Shown in pieces: positions 1 to 13,441 of a DNA stretch of 64,000 nt. The stretch spans positions 56,877,751 to 56,941,750 of the forward strand of contig CM035233.1 in assembly GCA_020226215.1 (NCBI GenBank). Reading direction: 5' to 3'. Made by a program: the position numbers and the translations under genes. This DNA is from Sindora glabra (lineage: Eukaryota > Streptophyta > Magnoliopsida > Fabales > Fabaceae). Position 1 is the first letter of the stretch. Every line of letters starts with the position of its first letter. Below the pieces are notes generated by a model that saw nothing but the letters and a program-made list of their open reading frames with translations, did no database searches and was not told the origin of the DNA.

Positions 1-244
1 CTGATCATTTTAAAGGCATTATGTTTTGTTTTCTTCCATTCTCTAGCTATGTTACTATTTCTTCTCAAAACAAGTAACAAGAACTTACTAAGTCTATTCG
101 GGTTTAAAAGTATGGTACTATTGTGTAGAGTGCAAACAGTTAGATATAATTATTCTTTCTGTTACAAATGCTGGATTCTTGTGCTACTGTTCGGAGTTTG
201 CCGCCCTTATCAATCATCTAATAAGAACTAAATAATTAATGCAG

Positions 245-1410
245 ATCATAGATGGTCATTGCCTACACTCTGAGCTTAGCTTCCACGAACTAGTAAAAGG
301 AAGATATTTGCATTCGACAGCTGCTGCTGGGTAAGATCCTGAATCCATTTCCCAAATATGAATTACAGAAGACAGTATTGATACTGACTTGGGTTAAAAC
401 TATATTGACAGTCTTACATTGTGAGCGACACAAGTTACTGTAGGAAGCCAAGCAGTTCAAATTTGATGCATATATATATTCCCAATGAACTCCACAGGCG
501 TGAATGACTTCAGAAACCCCAACCACTTCACACTTCTTGTCCTAGATAATAAGAGTGCAATGGACACACTACAACTTGCTGCGGCCGAGAAAAGAGGGGG
601 CACCAGATCCATACTTTTGTGATGTCATGATAGTGGTGAGTGATATTAAATACTATGATAGAATAGCAAGTGCTATTACTTTTGATTTTGACTGAAAGTT
701 GCATTGCTAGCCACATTCTTGAACCTTTTACCTTGTTATCTTATTGATGGTTACTCTTTCTATTAGAGACAGTAACATATCATATTCACAACAAGACAAC
801 GTCGTATCTCTCGTATGTAGTTTATAGCATAGTTTTTCCGTTGGAGAAAAACATGTCAAGTGTGATGCTATTAGATGATAAACTGTTATTCATTAATGTT
901 TCTGTTTCTTGTCAAAATAGTAACACTTTGTTTTCTCGGAGTTTCATTTTTTAATTAAACTTAATTGGGTTATTTGTATGCTGGATGTGTTTTTTTGCTG
1001 ATGTTATTGTTGCCATAACAAAAAATAATAACTCATCACAATACAAGATGTTTATAGCTAGTAGTGTAGACATTTACATGGAATTTTCATTTTTCATTTT
1101 TTTTGATTTGCTAACAACAAAAGGACTATTACGAGAAAAAGATGAATGAAGTCCTTGCATAGAGTGGAATGGATACAAAGGTAGAGCCAGCCACCACAGG
1201 TCGACCTTTGAGATAATATCATACAAACGGACACTTCAATAGGAAGAAACGTCGTAAGTAGCAAGTTCTTTTTCTTATCCAAGGGTAACATGTCTAATAG
1301 GTACTAAACTAACTCATGTTACTATTTTCCAGGCAAGACTACATGATTTCGTATGCTTGCATATAGAGAAATATATTCAGCAATAAGAGTTTCAAGAATA
1401 ATTTCTGCTG
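245..1410 (+). pseudogene. ULP1-like protease tail exons (copy A, frameshifted)
   Basis: These are the last exons of the ULP1-like gene described at 33250-39235. An exon starting after a CAG acceptor at 242-244 encodes IIDGH..., and the catalytic-His exon lies at about 480-640 (NHFTLLVLD in copy B). Here the reading frame is broken by one-base changes in homopolymers: an extra T after GATGGTCAT, lost As in AATAAGAG and TGCAATGG, and extra bases in TTTGATTTTGACTGAAAG. Copy B reads through the same stretch for 113 codons. The frameshifts look more like sequencing errors than old decay. Confidence 0.6.
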
Positions 1411-1853
1411 GAGGAAGTGAGATAATACAGAGCAAAATTAGTAATTAAATTTCTCGAGAATTTCAGTCTTCCCAGCTGAAGTTAATTATTATGCACAGTA
1501 TGTAACACTAAGTTAATTATTATGCACATATGTAACATTAAATTCATGTAAAATCATGTCTTAGATATATTTAAAATTTAAACTGTATGTATAACTCAAT
1601 TATAAATGTTAATCTTCTATACAGTTTAATCTTATATCTAGTTTACGTTAGCACTCAGACAACACGTTGCCATATGAACTGCGAACACATGTGTTAATAT
1701 TACTCTTTTTTACGGATGTAGCAACATCCAGTTATGTGGTTTCTATTCATAAGACTTACCACCAATGCTTGTATGAAAGAAGTACATTCTTTGAAAAAGT
1801 CCCCCAGCGATAAACATGCATCTCTCACACGCACATGCGCCATTTTCTTGGGT

Positions 1854-3102
1854 GTTACTATTTTCATCCAAACAGTAACATCTTATAAAAAGGCATTTCT
1901 TGGATCTTATCCTAAGAGGAATTTGTCAAGTGACATAAATAACCACCTAAACCCAACTTCCAGCCACCGGTAACCTCCCGGTTTCAAAACTTAATAACCT
2001 CGATATGTTATTATTTTCGTCCAAAATAGTAACATCCTCCTAAATAGGCAGTTCTTGGTTCTTATCCGGAGAGAAACTTGTCAAGTAACATAAATAACCA
2101 CCCAGACCCAACTTCCAGCCACCTGTAACCTCCCGGTCTCAAAACTCAACAACCTCAATATGTTACTAGTTTCGTCAAAACAGTAACATCTCCCAAATAG
2201 GCAATTCTTGGTTCTTATCTGGAGAAGAACTTGTTAAGTGACATAAATAATTACCCAAACCTAACTCCCAGCCACCTTGTAACCTCTCTGGTCTCAAAAC
2301 TCAACAACCTCGATGATGTTACTGTTTCGTTCAAAATAGTAACATCCCATAAAAAGATATTTCTTGGATCTTATCCGAAAAGGAACTTGTCAAGTGACAT
2401 AAATTAACCACCCAAACCCAACTTCCAGCCATTTGTAACCTCTCGATCTCAAAACTCAACAACCTCGATGATGTTACTATTTTCGTCCAAAATAGTAACA
2501 TCCCATAAAAAGGCATTTCTTGGATCTTATCCGGAGAGAAACTTGTCAAGTGACATAAATAACCCACCCATACCCAACTTCCAGCCACCTGTAACCTCCC
2601 AGTTTTAAAACTCAACAACCTCGATATGTTACTGTTTTCGTCCAAAATAGTAACATCTCCCAAATAGGCTAGTTCTTAGTTCTTATTCGGAGAGGAACTT
2701 GTCAAGTGACATAAATAACCACCCGACCCAACTTCCAGCCACCTGTAACCCCCTGGGCACAAAACTCCAACAGCCTTGATAATGTTACTGTCTCAGACCA
2801 ATAAAGTAACATGCAGCTTGTTGGCTTGCTTTCTCAGGCGATGTAGCCAATGCACAGCAGGCTCTACCCCAGAAATGAAAATGCATCCGACTGACGTTCA
2901 TGAGCCACATTATTGGGTGTTACTGTTTTCGTCCAAAACAATAACATCCTACAAAGAGGCAGTTGTTGGATCTTATCTAGAGAAAAACGTGTCAAGTTAC
3001 ATAATTAACCAACAAGACCTAGATTCTAGCCATTTGTAATTCCCCCGGGATCAATTCTCCATCAGCCTCAACGATGTTACTGTCTCCGATCAAAATAGTA
3101 AC
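1854..3102. repeat. Hairpin array, right-hand type (copy A)
   Basis: There are nine units of about 155 bp. Each carries a dyad of the form GTTACTRTTTT, a 5-7 base loop, and AAAAYAGTAAC. The dyads begin at about 1854, 2007, 2162, 2318, 2473, 2628, 2784, 2919 and 3076. Between dyads the units share blocks such as CTTGTCAAGTGACATAAATA and ACCCAACTTCCAGCCACC. The short open frames that cross the array are by-products of the repeat and not genes. This is the same array as 39666-40912. Confidence 0.9.
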
Positions 3103-3520
3103 ATACAACTGCTTTGGCCTGCTTTCTCAGGCAAAGTGGTCAATTAACAGTGTGCAAACCCCCAGCAATAAACATGCTTCTCTTATACTACAACGGGTTG
3201 CATTCTTGGGTGTTACTACAACGGGTTGCATTCTTGGGTGTCTGGAGATGATGCACGAAATGAACTGAACTGTACTACAGGAGTCTCACAAGAATTGTCA
3301 TGGGAAAAAATGAAAATGTATTGTTATATTCCATCAAAAGCTTGAGGAAATCCAATTCAGTAACTTATATATATTAATCGGAAGCCACATCAACTAATAC
3401 ATTATGGGTTCCGATGTTAGATAAGCGTCCAAAAAATAGGTGCACATACAAAAGTTCAACAACATAACATGAGTTCAGTGAGTGTGTTAGCTCCTAATGA
3501 CTACTAGTTTTCATAAAACT

Positions 3521-4610
3521 TCACTGATCTGGAAGTAATAAACCATGCACATAAGTAACTCTGAAATCTTCTGGAAGGCTAAAAAAGAAATCAACTTCTA
3601 GGAGGTTGAGAGCAATTTTCCTTGCCACATTCATAACTTGGGTAGGAGTCAACCCATCAATCTTCATAATCTCACTAGTTACTTGCATCCTTCTCCCTAC
3701 AAAATTAGATTCATGTTGGAAACAAGAAGCCAAGCGGCCTATGTGTTTACTTACATCCTTCATCACATCACCCATTCGTGCAAATCTAGAAGAGAATTCT
3801 CTTAAAACTTTCAAATTTTCTATTTTTGCCTTCTTTGACCTACGATTTGATGGGGTGGTTAAGGAAGAAGTTCCCATCGGGGCACATGGAGGGACTGGGT
3901 AAATGTCCTCCATGGAAAAGGTAAGAACATGTTCTTCTTGCTCTTCTTCTTCTTTATCCCTTACTTCGTCTTCCATCTCCTCTAATGCATCTTGTGGATT
4001 TACAGCCTCATCTCCAATGGCTTTATCCTTCCCAAATATTTTAGCTAAATTATCAAAAAATGAAAATGGCTTATTTTTTAACCCCACGGCATTTTTGTGG
4101 CTCTAACATAAAAGAAAGGAAAACATAATGAAAGAAGAAGGTAAAACTTTAAAATCTGTCACTAATAAATAGAAATATACACAGACACACATATGTGCAT
4201 AGAAGAAAAAGCATAATATAAAATATTACCTTCACCCATTCATCCTAGACTGGTTTTGAGCATGTTACGAACTTCTTTTCATCATTCCATCCAAATCCGC
4301 TGGCAGCTGGATCAAGCATCTTCGCAATAACATTATATTGATTCCTCAAATACTTGATACAGGACTCGATGTGTGGTTTAACCTTCATACCACACCCAGG
4401 AAGCTTTTGATCCATAAGTTATTCCAACCTATTATAAGCACCATTCTTAAACTGACCATTGTTCGTTTTCCAACCACCTAGCTCCACAAGATTCGTCATT
4501 GCACTAATTAGTGTACGATCTTCAACGCTTCCCCATCTTATGCATCCTCTAGATGGGTTCGCACTGTTACTACCTTGGTTGGCATTTCTTTGAGCTTTTG
4601 GTTGACTCAT
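3521..4610 (-). pseudogene. Harbinger ORF1: Myb/SANT-like protein (copy A)
   Basis: On the minus strand the start is at 4610 (MSQPKAQRN...). The first exon encodes RWGSVEDRTLISAMTNLVEL, a Myb/SANT-like DNA-binding domain of the kind found in plant PIF/Harbinger ORF1 proteins. It reads through LPGCGMKVKPHIESCIKYLR and SGFGWNDEKK, which are hallmark segments of this family. In-frame stops follow NRLE and SKPV. A downstream exon (4087 to 3521) encodes GLKNKPFSFFDNLAKIFGKD, an acidic stretch, a Lys/Arg patch (NRRSKKAK) and a C-terminal part. In this family ORF1 binds the transposon's subterminal DNA and helps the transposase. Copy A lacks the extra stop found in copy B, so its last exon is open for 188 codons. 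Confidence 0.8.
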
Positions 4611-4839
4611 CTATAAAGAAGGAAAGATAGAGAGAGAGAGAGAAAACATAGGAATTCGTAAGAGCGGCATTCTGCTCATGATTTAATAATTTAAGATGAT
4701 CATACTGCTAGTTCAATAAAAGGTGAAGTCATTAATCAGATTTTATTACAAATTCAGATAAAAATAATATAAGAATAAAGTGTATATTGTCTATCAATCT
4801 ATAAATGCAATATAAGTGAAACGCGCTACATAGTTTTTG

Positions 4840-6185
4840 CTAAACTCTGTTCGATGATGTGGTGTCATGTAACCATGCATTGTACATCTCATTGGCAAGA
4901 TCATATCTGAATGTACTCTATGCAGCACTAGATTCTATAATCCCAATATTAAGTTCACTATTGTCTTCTTCCTCACCATCCACAAGTAAGGGCTCCATGG
5001 GATCCACACTCATGTATGTTCAAATGAAATTATGCATCAATGTGCAAGTCAAGATAATTCTACCCACAGTTCTCCTAGGGTACCAAATTGTACATCTTAG
5101 AATACCCCATCTCATTTTTAACAATCCAAAACACCTTTCAATAATATTTCTTGCTAGAGAATGCTTCATATTAAAATATTCCTCAACAGATACTGGTTGA
5201 GCACCACTCTTCCACACACTTAGATGATATCTTTGGCCTCTAAATGGTGTTAGAAATCCCTCGCAATTCATGTATCCAGCATCATACAAATAGTGGTTGC
5301 CTATAATTAATCAAGATAAGTGTTAAGTAGTTTCATCTCAAATAAGCTCCTTGGTTTAAATTGAGCAATGTCAAGGTATTTATGTTGTTATTTTGTGGAA
5401 CTATCAAAGCATTTTTTCTAGAAAGTGCATCTCGAAGCGCTCTATTGTCATGTGCGGACCCCTCCCAACTAGGCAATATATAAATAAATTGCAAATCCCG
5501 CGTGCACGCAGCTAACACATTAGTAGTGAGTTCTCCTTTTCTATTCCTGAACCTAGCTTTATCTTTATCCCTAACACGAACCTTAATATGACTTCCATCC
5601 AAAGTACCTAAGCAATTCTACGGTGTGTATATATATAACTTGTTAATAGATGCTGTATATATTTATAAATATTTACACATTTATCTAATCTTCCTAAAAA
5701 TTCTAACTTACCTTAAACCATTTTAACCTCTCATCTTGGCAATTTTCTGTCACTGGCTCAGGTTTCTTTAGTAGAATATCATGGCATCTAAGGACAGCGT
5801 GAAAAATTGAATTAAAGTACTTAGATATTGTCTCACCACTTCTCCTAAAATACAATTGAGTTCTTCGATTTTTTGTGTCATAAGAAAGTGTGAATAGAAA
5901 TAAAGCAACCATATCCTCTAAACTACTATTCCTATTTCCTTATAACTTACCAACATCTCTAAGCATATCACATAACTTAGAAAAATAAGCTCTATTCATT
6001 CTAAGGTTGTCTAAGCATGCTAAGTCACTTTTTTGAATTATTGACCTGAGATTTAAAAAGCTAGCATAATATCTTTTTTCAGCACAACTATCAAATATAT
6101 AGGATATAGGCTTAGACAATCTAATGTCCAAAAAGGATAGAAGATATATAAATTCAGCAATAACCTCCAAAATCATAAGCATCAT
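4840..6185 (-). pseudogene. PIF/Harbinger DDE transposase (copy A)
   Basis: This minus-strand gene of four recognisable exons ends at a TAG at 4840-4842. Exon order is an N-terminal helix-rich part (6185-5940, LCDMLRDVGKL), then EDMVALFLFTLSYDTKNRR and FRRSGETISKYFN (about 5912-5712). After an intron (GTAAG donor near 5711, TAG acceptor near 5617) comes NCLGTLDGSHIKV, then LPSWEGSAHDNRALRDAL, then YDAGYMNCEGFLTPFRGQRY and ARNIIERCFGLLKMRW. The DDE_4 catalytic triad is visible: D in LDGSH, D in YDAGY, E in IIERCFG. In-frame stops occur after DVGKL (TAA), after LMHNFI (TGA) and after ESSAA (TAG), so the protein is probably not functional. Confidence 0.9.
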
Positions 6186-7043
6186 CTATGTGTATAACAC
6201 AATACATGTAGTAGCAATCTTCTTCTTTTTACTCAATGGTAAGCAAGCCATAACTGTATGACATAGGCAAATTACATGCAAAAATGTTATAAGTTAAAAA
6301 AGTAATAAAAATATGATCAGTCACTTTTAGTAATTTGAATTTAACAAACATGATTTATCTTTTTCAAGGTAGTCAACAAGTAAATAATAACGATATCATA
6401 TCCAGAACCTCTTAGAAGTTTTGCCGTGGGGGTGGATTAAACATCCTAATTTGCTAAACCATGAGCATACACCCTTTTTTATCAAATTCTACCATTATTT
6501 TATTACTGTTTGTATTCCAATGCTACAGCTTCTATTTGATAGAAAGTTAGGAAGGATAAAAATTTTCGATTATGAAGGTTGTAGCTTACATAATAGAAAA
6601 AGAGGAAATATAACGAGCAAGACCATCAAAGCTTACCAGAAATCACTAGTACCGTCGCTAGGAACTGCTGCTAGGGTTGAGAGGAGATAAAAGAAGTTCG
6701 AGAACTAGAAATTCCTAGTACCGTTGCCAGAAACTGTTGCTAGGATTGAAAGGAGACGGGAAATGTTCGAGAAAATAACGGCATACACGAAGAAGTGAAA
6801 CCTGATATTCAAATTATAAGGACAAAATTAATATTAACTAATTTTAACAAGGTTATTTTTGTCTATAAATTAATTGAAAATGCAGGTAATAAAACTTACC
6901 CAGAGGGGAGTGGGTAAGTGATCTCCTGTATTTTATAGGAAATATAAGTTTCCGGGAAGGTTCATTTCCTTCTATTTGCGCAACCAAACAACTCTATGAT
7001 AATTTATATCCTGAGAAGTCCAATTTTCTATGTTTGTTACTGC

Positions 7044-7061
7044 GAACCAAACGATCCGTTA
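7044..7061. repeat. Right TIR and TTA target site (copy A)
   Basis: GAACCAAACGATCC, then G, then TTA. Its reverse complement GGATCGTTTGGTTC matches the left terminus at 31050-31063 at 12 of 14 positions. Confidence 0.7.
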
Positions 7062-10000
7062 CATTATTAAAGATTCACACATACCGGATTCTGAAAACAA
7101 TTAAAGGAGGACTGGGCTGCTCAAACGTTAACGTTATCGTCCCCAAGCGAACGTGAATGTTCGCGCGTCTTCATCTTTCTAACACAAAAAGCCGGTTCGC
7201 TTATACGCATGGAACACATCTTTCAACCATGTCATTAATTATAAAAAACTATGATCGAGAAAACTTGAGTCACAAAGAAAAAAACTTGAAAAATTATCTT
7301 AAGAATTACTAAAACATTTTCTTACAAGATAGGTGCAGAAAAGGTTAAAAATTTTATAATTTCAAATTTGTATTTTTGTAAGTTTTGTTAAATAATTTCA
7401 TTGATTTATAATAAAAAAATTTGTAACTTAACAAATTTTCTATTCTTTTTTAATTTTGAAATAAATAAATAAATAAATAAATAATATTTTATCATTATTT
7501 TATTCATTTTCTATACATATAAATGATATCAAAAAATTTATATTTTCTTTTCACATTCATTTTTACGTATTTTTTATATTTTTTTCTCATTACATCCAAA
7601 AGGTAAATTTTTTGTTTAATTAGCTTCACTTTCTTATATTTTTGCCTTTATTTTCCTTAATCCTAAGTTCTAATTCTAACTATACAATTTTATTTTACTT
7701 TTCTATTCTCTTAGTTAATAATTTAATACTACAAAATTTTGATATATATCTTCAAACAAAATATAGTATATATAATCAATTATAAAAAAATTATTAAATT
7801 TATATAATATATAATATATAATAAATTATATAAAATTTTAATAATTTAACTATATTTATAATTAATTATTCTATCACTAACAAGCCTTGTTTTAACTTTT
7901 AATTTTATTTCTTCTCATAAAAAATAAATTTCCTTGTAGTTCTTACACTCTTATATTCTTACCAGTAATTTTATAAAAAAAATTATATTCTTCAAAAATT
8001 AATTGTGTATTAGTTAATAACTTCTTGTACCCCACGCCTTCTTTTTCAAAAAAAAAAAAAGGGAAAAGAAAGGAATTACCCCACCTTGATTTTGCCCTGT
8101 CTTTATTTATTGTACGACTTGGTTCTTTCCTCGGCGTTAGTCAACCAGGGCGGCTGCCGAATGCGGTGGCTCTTATTTCCTTACTTCTTTTTTTTTTCCC
8201 TCCCCTTAAAAAAAAAAAACTCAAAAAGTTTCATATTTACTACTATAATTTTATTATTTGCTTGTGGGTCCGAAGAGCATGCAAATAAGGTAAATTTAAT
8301 AATTTTATTTTTAAAATTATAAAATATTAATAAAAAATTTTAAATTATATAAAATTATAATTTTATCACTTAATAATAATTAGTACAAATAATATTATCT
8401 TTTCGTACATAGTTCAAAGAATAAATTATTTGTAATAATGGATAAATTTATTTATATGGATTATTATTTAAGGATAAAATTATAATTTTATATAATTTAA
8501 AAATTATTTTATCAATATTTTATTATTTTAAAAATTATTAATTCTATGAAAAAAAACTACAATTACAAAACATGGTAGAGAAATAGGTGTTCACGAAGTG
8601 ACATGAAAATAATAGTTTGAAATGAAATAGGATGGAACTAATTTTGTGAAATGTATTATATAGTTTTTTTTAAAAGCTTTTATGTTTATGATAATATAAT
8701 TCAAAACTCTTTAATATGGACCGATGAAACTAATTTAGTAGATAATTTTATTTATAATTATTAAATAAATGTAATATCTCATTATAAAAAATGCTTTAAA
8801 TAATTATTTTTTTTCAAAATAACCTTCACTATTATAAATAATTATGATAGAACTTTAAATTCTCGAATAAAAAATTATTCGCTCCCAAATTTAATTTAAT
8901 CAAGAGTCCCTTTTAATTCCTTACGTATATAAAATTATTGTTAAAAATTCCCTAATAAACTCAACCAAAATTTCCATTTACATATTTTTTGGAACTAACT
9001 TCTCTGGGTAATATAAAATTCGAAAATTTACAAACATCCATAAATCACTAACAGAGCACACCAGAATTTATTTAGTTTGGTACAGTATTATCATTAAGTT
9101 TTGATTTCAATTTTTCTAAAAAAGATGACGAGTACTTATTTAAATAATTTTTTTATTGTCAATATAAAAAATTAGCAAATTTTTTGTGTGCCATTGGACA
9201 TATTCTTTTAAAAAAATTATTTTTGAAATATTTAATAATTTATGCACAGTAAATGCTTCAATTCAAAGCAAAAATGCTTTTTTTTTGTCTTTTGATTTTT
9301 TTAACAAAGAAATAATACCTACTTTAAAAATGAAAAAAATAAAAGGCTAGAAAGAAAATAATTAATAATTAATTTGAAATATATGTGTATAAATCTCTTA
9401 AAAACACTTCAAAATTACCTTCTTAGCAGATTATGAAATTCAAAATATTATATATCTTACAATCTATAAAAGAGAATGCATAATGCACTTTTATTTTAGA
9501 AATATATCAAAATTTTTCCAAAAAATACATCTAGAACCATCAAATGTTGAATATGTAAAAAGATTAATGATACAAACTGGTAGATATATATTTTATTTTT
9601 AATGTATTAATTGTAAAATAAGTGTTGTTTTAAATAATAATAATAAGTGTAAAATGTAAAACTTAAGCCCATGAAAAAAAACACTAGGACAAGACAACAT
9701 ATATAAGTAAGCTAAATTTATGAAGCGAAATAAAAGAGTAAGCTAAATTTATGTCGGAATTTTTAACCAAAATTATTTAATTATTAAATGAAGTTTCATC
9801 TAATTAATCAGATAAAATTATGGGAAAATTGTAAATTTACCTTTCAAAGAAAATATTGATGGATGACGCCTTCTTTTAATTTTTATCCAAAAATTTGTTA
9901 TTGGCGTTTCACACTTTTTTTTCCCGTCGTGATTTGACTCCCACCATTAACCAAAATTGACTGATGCTTCAAATCCGGGCCCGTACCTCTTCGACCAGAG

Positions 10001-11330
10001 CTCCTTCTTTTTTCTTTATTGGCGGACTCCAAACCCAATTCCATTCCACTTTAATTCCGTGTTTAGTAAATTCTCATGACACGTCTTAATAAATGTCAAA
10101 AATTGCACACGTAAATATCAAATTTTTTATTTTTGATAAATATAAATATATAATTCATGAAATCACCTGTTTTATTTTTGATAAATATAAACGTGTAATT
10201 CATGAGATAAAATTTAAATTTTACTAGAAAATATAAAATTAAAAAAATAAAATAATAAGATTATTTTTATAAATATAGTGTTTACAGTTATGTAAACTAA
10301 GTTTATTAATTTGATTGTGGCCACGAAGAAAAGGCTAGAATTATTATTCTTACTTTATTTTAAAAAATTAAGTTTTAAACTTCATTTTGATTTCACACCT
10401 TTATTGAAAGGTGTAAGACTTTTTTATTTAATTTAGATGTGAATTAAGTATTTTTTATAAGAAATATAAAATAAAAGAATTATATTGACACTTCTTATTA
10501 TAAAAGGATAAAAGGTACATTAATATCAATTTTATTTAATAAATTTTGTATAAATAATATGATGAGAGACATTTTGCAATTGAGAGGAACGTTATTCTCA
10601 TTCTTTTTAAATTTACTTTTAATTTATTTTTTTGTAATTTATAAAATTCACAATTTTTTGAATTTTAATATTTATTGAAGAAAACTGATACAATAAAAAG
10701 GTGTATCAAGTATTTTCAAATAGTAGACGTAAGATTTATATGTACGGTGAATTTTACAAGTATTATATATCTTGCATGAGAAGGTGTGACTAAAAAAATA
10801 TTTATATACCTCAATAATAATACTTATTTTCATTTTCTCTTACAAAATCTAATTATAATTTTAATATCATAAAATTAAAAAATTATGGTATATAAATATT
10901 AAAAATTGATAATTAATTGTTTTAGTATATAAAATTATAATTATTGTTATGAGTACAGTAATAAGATAAAGTTAATAGTTGGTTGACTAAATAATAATAA
11001 ATTGAATTGCAAAGCATTCCAAATCTCATAAAAAATTTTAAATTTAATTCATAAACCATTTTTATTTTGAGATATTTATCATTTACTGTTTCTATCTTAA
11101 TAGAATTTGGCTTCCACATGATAAAAAGATATGAAGATCTCTGATGTAAATAAATGGACAAGAGGAAAGAAATTATAATATATTACTAATATTATATAAT
11201 AATATACTAATATATTATAAAATTTTATTTTTTAATAATTATATTTAATATATTTTTAATAATAAATTAATAATTAAATTTAATAATATATTAATATACT
11301 GTTACATTAATAATACAATAAAAATTTTCG
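7062..11330. other. AT-rich intergenic interval (copy A)
   Basis: I see no gene here. The stretch contains an (AAAT)n run near 7460-7484, long poly(A)/poly(T) tracts and a short GC-richer patch at about 8030-8190 with no recognisable coding capacity. The same sequence is at 44872-49143. Confidence 0.7.
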
Positions 11331-11356
11331 AACGGGAGTGAAACTAGCGGTAATCA

Positions 11357-11580
11357 ATGCTATCAAGTAACTGGCTTATAGGTTTTTTTAAACTTTTTTT
11401 TTTACAACTTGTCTCGACACCACCGTCCACGCAAGAATCTTTAGTCCAACGCCCTATGCCCGCGCGCGATCACCGGCTCCTCCGGCCATCCCGGTCTGCT
11501 TACTTACCTAACCGGTCACCTTCCTTAGCTTTCCATCTTCTCAACCGGTTTCTGACTACACTTCTAAATTCTAACCCCTT
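11357..11580. other. GC-richer patch, possible gene relic (copy A)
   Basis: A block of mixed, non-repetitive sequence in an otherwise very AT-rich interval. The plus frame is open (PPSTQESLVQRPMPARDH... ), but I recognise no domain. It could be a decayed gene fragment or part of the distal promoter of the CCCH gene. The same block is at 49170-49393. Confidence 0.3.
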
Positions 11581-11938
11581 TAAAATATGCTTGTCCTGTT
11601 ATCTCGCCCAATTTTTTTACTGTGGTAAAAATTTTCTTCATCTAGGACCACAAAGATATGACATGTCTATTACGTTTATTGGTTAGGATGACAAAAAGTT
11701 CGCCTATTGAGCAGCAGAACTGGACTACGAAGGAAAAATCAAAGATTTTAATTGAAAGAAATTGAAAATATTTCGTGAGCAACCAATAGGTTTGTGCCAG
11801 CTCAGGTTATTACGGAGGTTCTGGAGAAATCGGGGGCATTAGAGTCGGGCTTTGTCAAAATTTAACTTGAATGTAAGGTGAATTTGGGTTGAATTTCCAG
11901 AAAATTTGACCCAACGCCGTATTCGTATCAGAAGACGC

Positions 11939-11945
11939 CACGTCA
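11939..11945. promoter_or_regulatory. CACGTCA bZIP-type motif upstream of CCCH gene (copy A)
   Basis: CACGTCA within GCCACGTCAGG is an ACGT-core hybrid G/C-box of the sort bound by plant bZIP factors. It lies about 1.5 kb upstream of the start codon and about 500 bp upstream of the first 5'UTR splice donor. That fits a stress-responsive gene, but a single motif is weak evidence. Confidence 0.35.
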
Positions 11946-12460
11946 GGCCGGTGAAAGCACTCAACTGGTTAAAGTACCTTTCTATCCCCAACCTTTTTCC
12001 GGAATGATGATCGTGTCCTTGGTGAAATGACGAGGCATAATGTGATTGGCAAATGAAAAAGGCCCTAGGTGCTGCGGAGGAATAATCAAAACCGTCAGTG
12101 CGGTCTCGTCTTTTCCTTTTTCTTTTTTAATTTTTTTATAGGGAGGGCGCTCGCTTTTATTGGATTGGCGATTTTATCAAAACACAAAAATAATTATAAA
12201 AATTATTTATTAATTTTTTCCTTTTTTTTTTTTCAATGAGAAGGGAGTGAAGAGCATAGGAAATGGAGAATGAAGAAGCTCTCTTGCTCCTCTCTCTTCT
12301 TCTCTTAGGAGTTTGTCTAACTATTTTCTCTCCCGGATTTTCTCGCAATCCAAACACCCTTTAGGAGGAAGGTCTTTCTAGTTGCTTATCTTTTCACAGA
12401 GATCTGTTTACTCTCCGTGCCAATGGACTCTTTTCCGCTTCCCTTGCTACTGAACAGCGG

Positions 12461-13325
12461 GTAAGATCCAACTTCGACCAAAGCTTGTGTCAGTTCAGAT
12501 CACTTACAAGTTTTGCTTTTTGATCTCTTTTTGATGTAATGATGGGTTGATTGTGAAGGTAAACTGTTTTGGTTCCCTTCTTTTCCTTTTCCCTTCGTGT
12601 TGTTGTTTTTGAGAACCGATGATGTTTTTGATTCCGAGCTATCTTGAACTCAGTGACCGTAAATTTTCATTTTTTGCCTCTCACTTTCTCGCTGGTTTTT
12701 TGGGACAATTGTTTCAATTTATGTAATGTAAATTGGGTTGGTGCATGGTCCTTGCATCTGAGTTTTCTGAGTAGTTTTTGGGAAAATGAGAACGGATAAC
12801 TTGCTAAAAGTCAGTCACTAGTGTGATCCTGTAAAATCCACCGTATTATTCAGTGCTTGAGATCATCGAAGTCCCGTGTATGTTCAATCGGTGACTTTCT
12901 TTGACTCTTTTTTTACATGCATAATCCTAACCTATATAGTATTTTTTTTTTAGTATGTTGTCCTTTTTTTCTGGGTAAGTGTCATATAAAACTGGAAAAA
13001 CGAAGCGAACAAAAGTAAATAGTTTTGAAATAATATTCCATTGTTAATTTCCAAAAATGTATATATAACTTGCTCTATTGAGTTTAGTGTGTGGATGACT
13101 GTTTGATTTCCTTATAAGCGGGTTGATGAGGGGTTTTGTTCTCAGAGAGAAAGAAAAGGAAAAAGAAACTCATCATCTCTGTGTTTCCTTTACATCACTT
13201 GTATTATGTCATGCTTGTTATTGGGTGTTTATGCGAAAAAATGTTTCTGCTTCTTGAGCTCATATAATAGAAGTTTGATGTCTTCGATGGTTAGGTTTAA
13301 TGGATTTGCTTTTATTTTTCCCCAG
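12461..13325 (+). other. 5'UTR intron of the CCCH gene (copy A)
   Basis: The donor GTAAGAT follows AACAGCGG, and the acceptor CAG is at 13323-13325 after a T-rich tract (TTATTTTTCCCCAG). The intron splits a CT-rich leader. It corresponds to 50274-51138 in copy B. Confidence 0.6.
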
Positions 13326-13348
13326 ATTGAACCCATCCAAGTGAAAGC

Positions 13349-13441
13349 ATGAGATGTGAATTGGAGCTGTTAAAACCAATATTGTCTACAGCATTCACTT
13401 GTATTTCGTTGAGCAAGATTCAAATAAAATTAGTAAGATGA
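13349..13441 (+). promoter_or_regulatory. Upstream ORF overlapping the CCCH start (copy A)
   Basis: This is a 30-codon uORF (MRCELELLKPIL...) whose TGA stop overlaps the main ATG as ATGA at 13438-13441. It is identical to 51162-51254 in copy B, where it is discussed. Confidence 0.5.

Larger units (their letters stand above)
1..7058. mobile_element. PIF/Harbinger element, right half (copy A)
   Basis: This is the truncated copy of the element seen in full at 31049-44868. It holds the last exons of the ULP1-like passenger gene, the right-hand hairpin array, the Myb/SANT-like gene and the transposase. It ends with the right terminal inverted repeat at 7044-7057 (GAACCAAACGATCC), followed by one G and the TTA target site at 7059-7061. 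The left part lies outside the window. Confidence 0.75.

Noticed and set aside
1854..3102. Open frames crossing the hairpin array (for example 2331-2663 minus, 2776-3039 plus)
   Set aside because: They arise from the tandem units themselves and have no domain; copy B shows different frame lengths after one-base changes.
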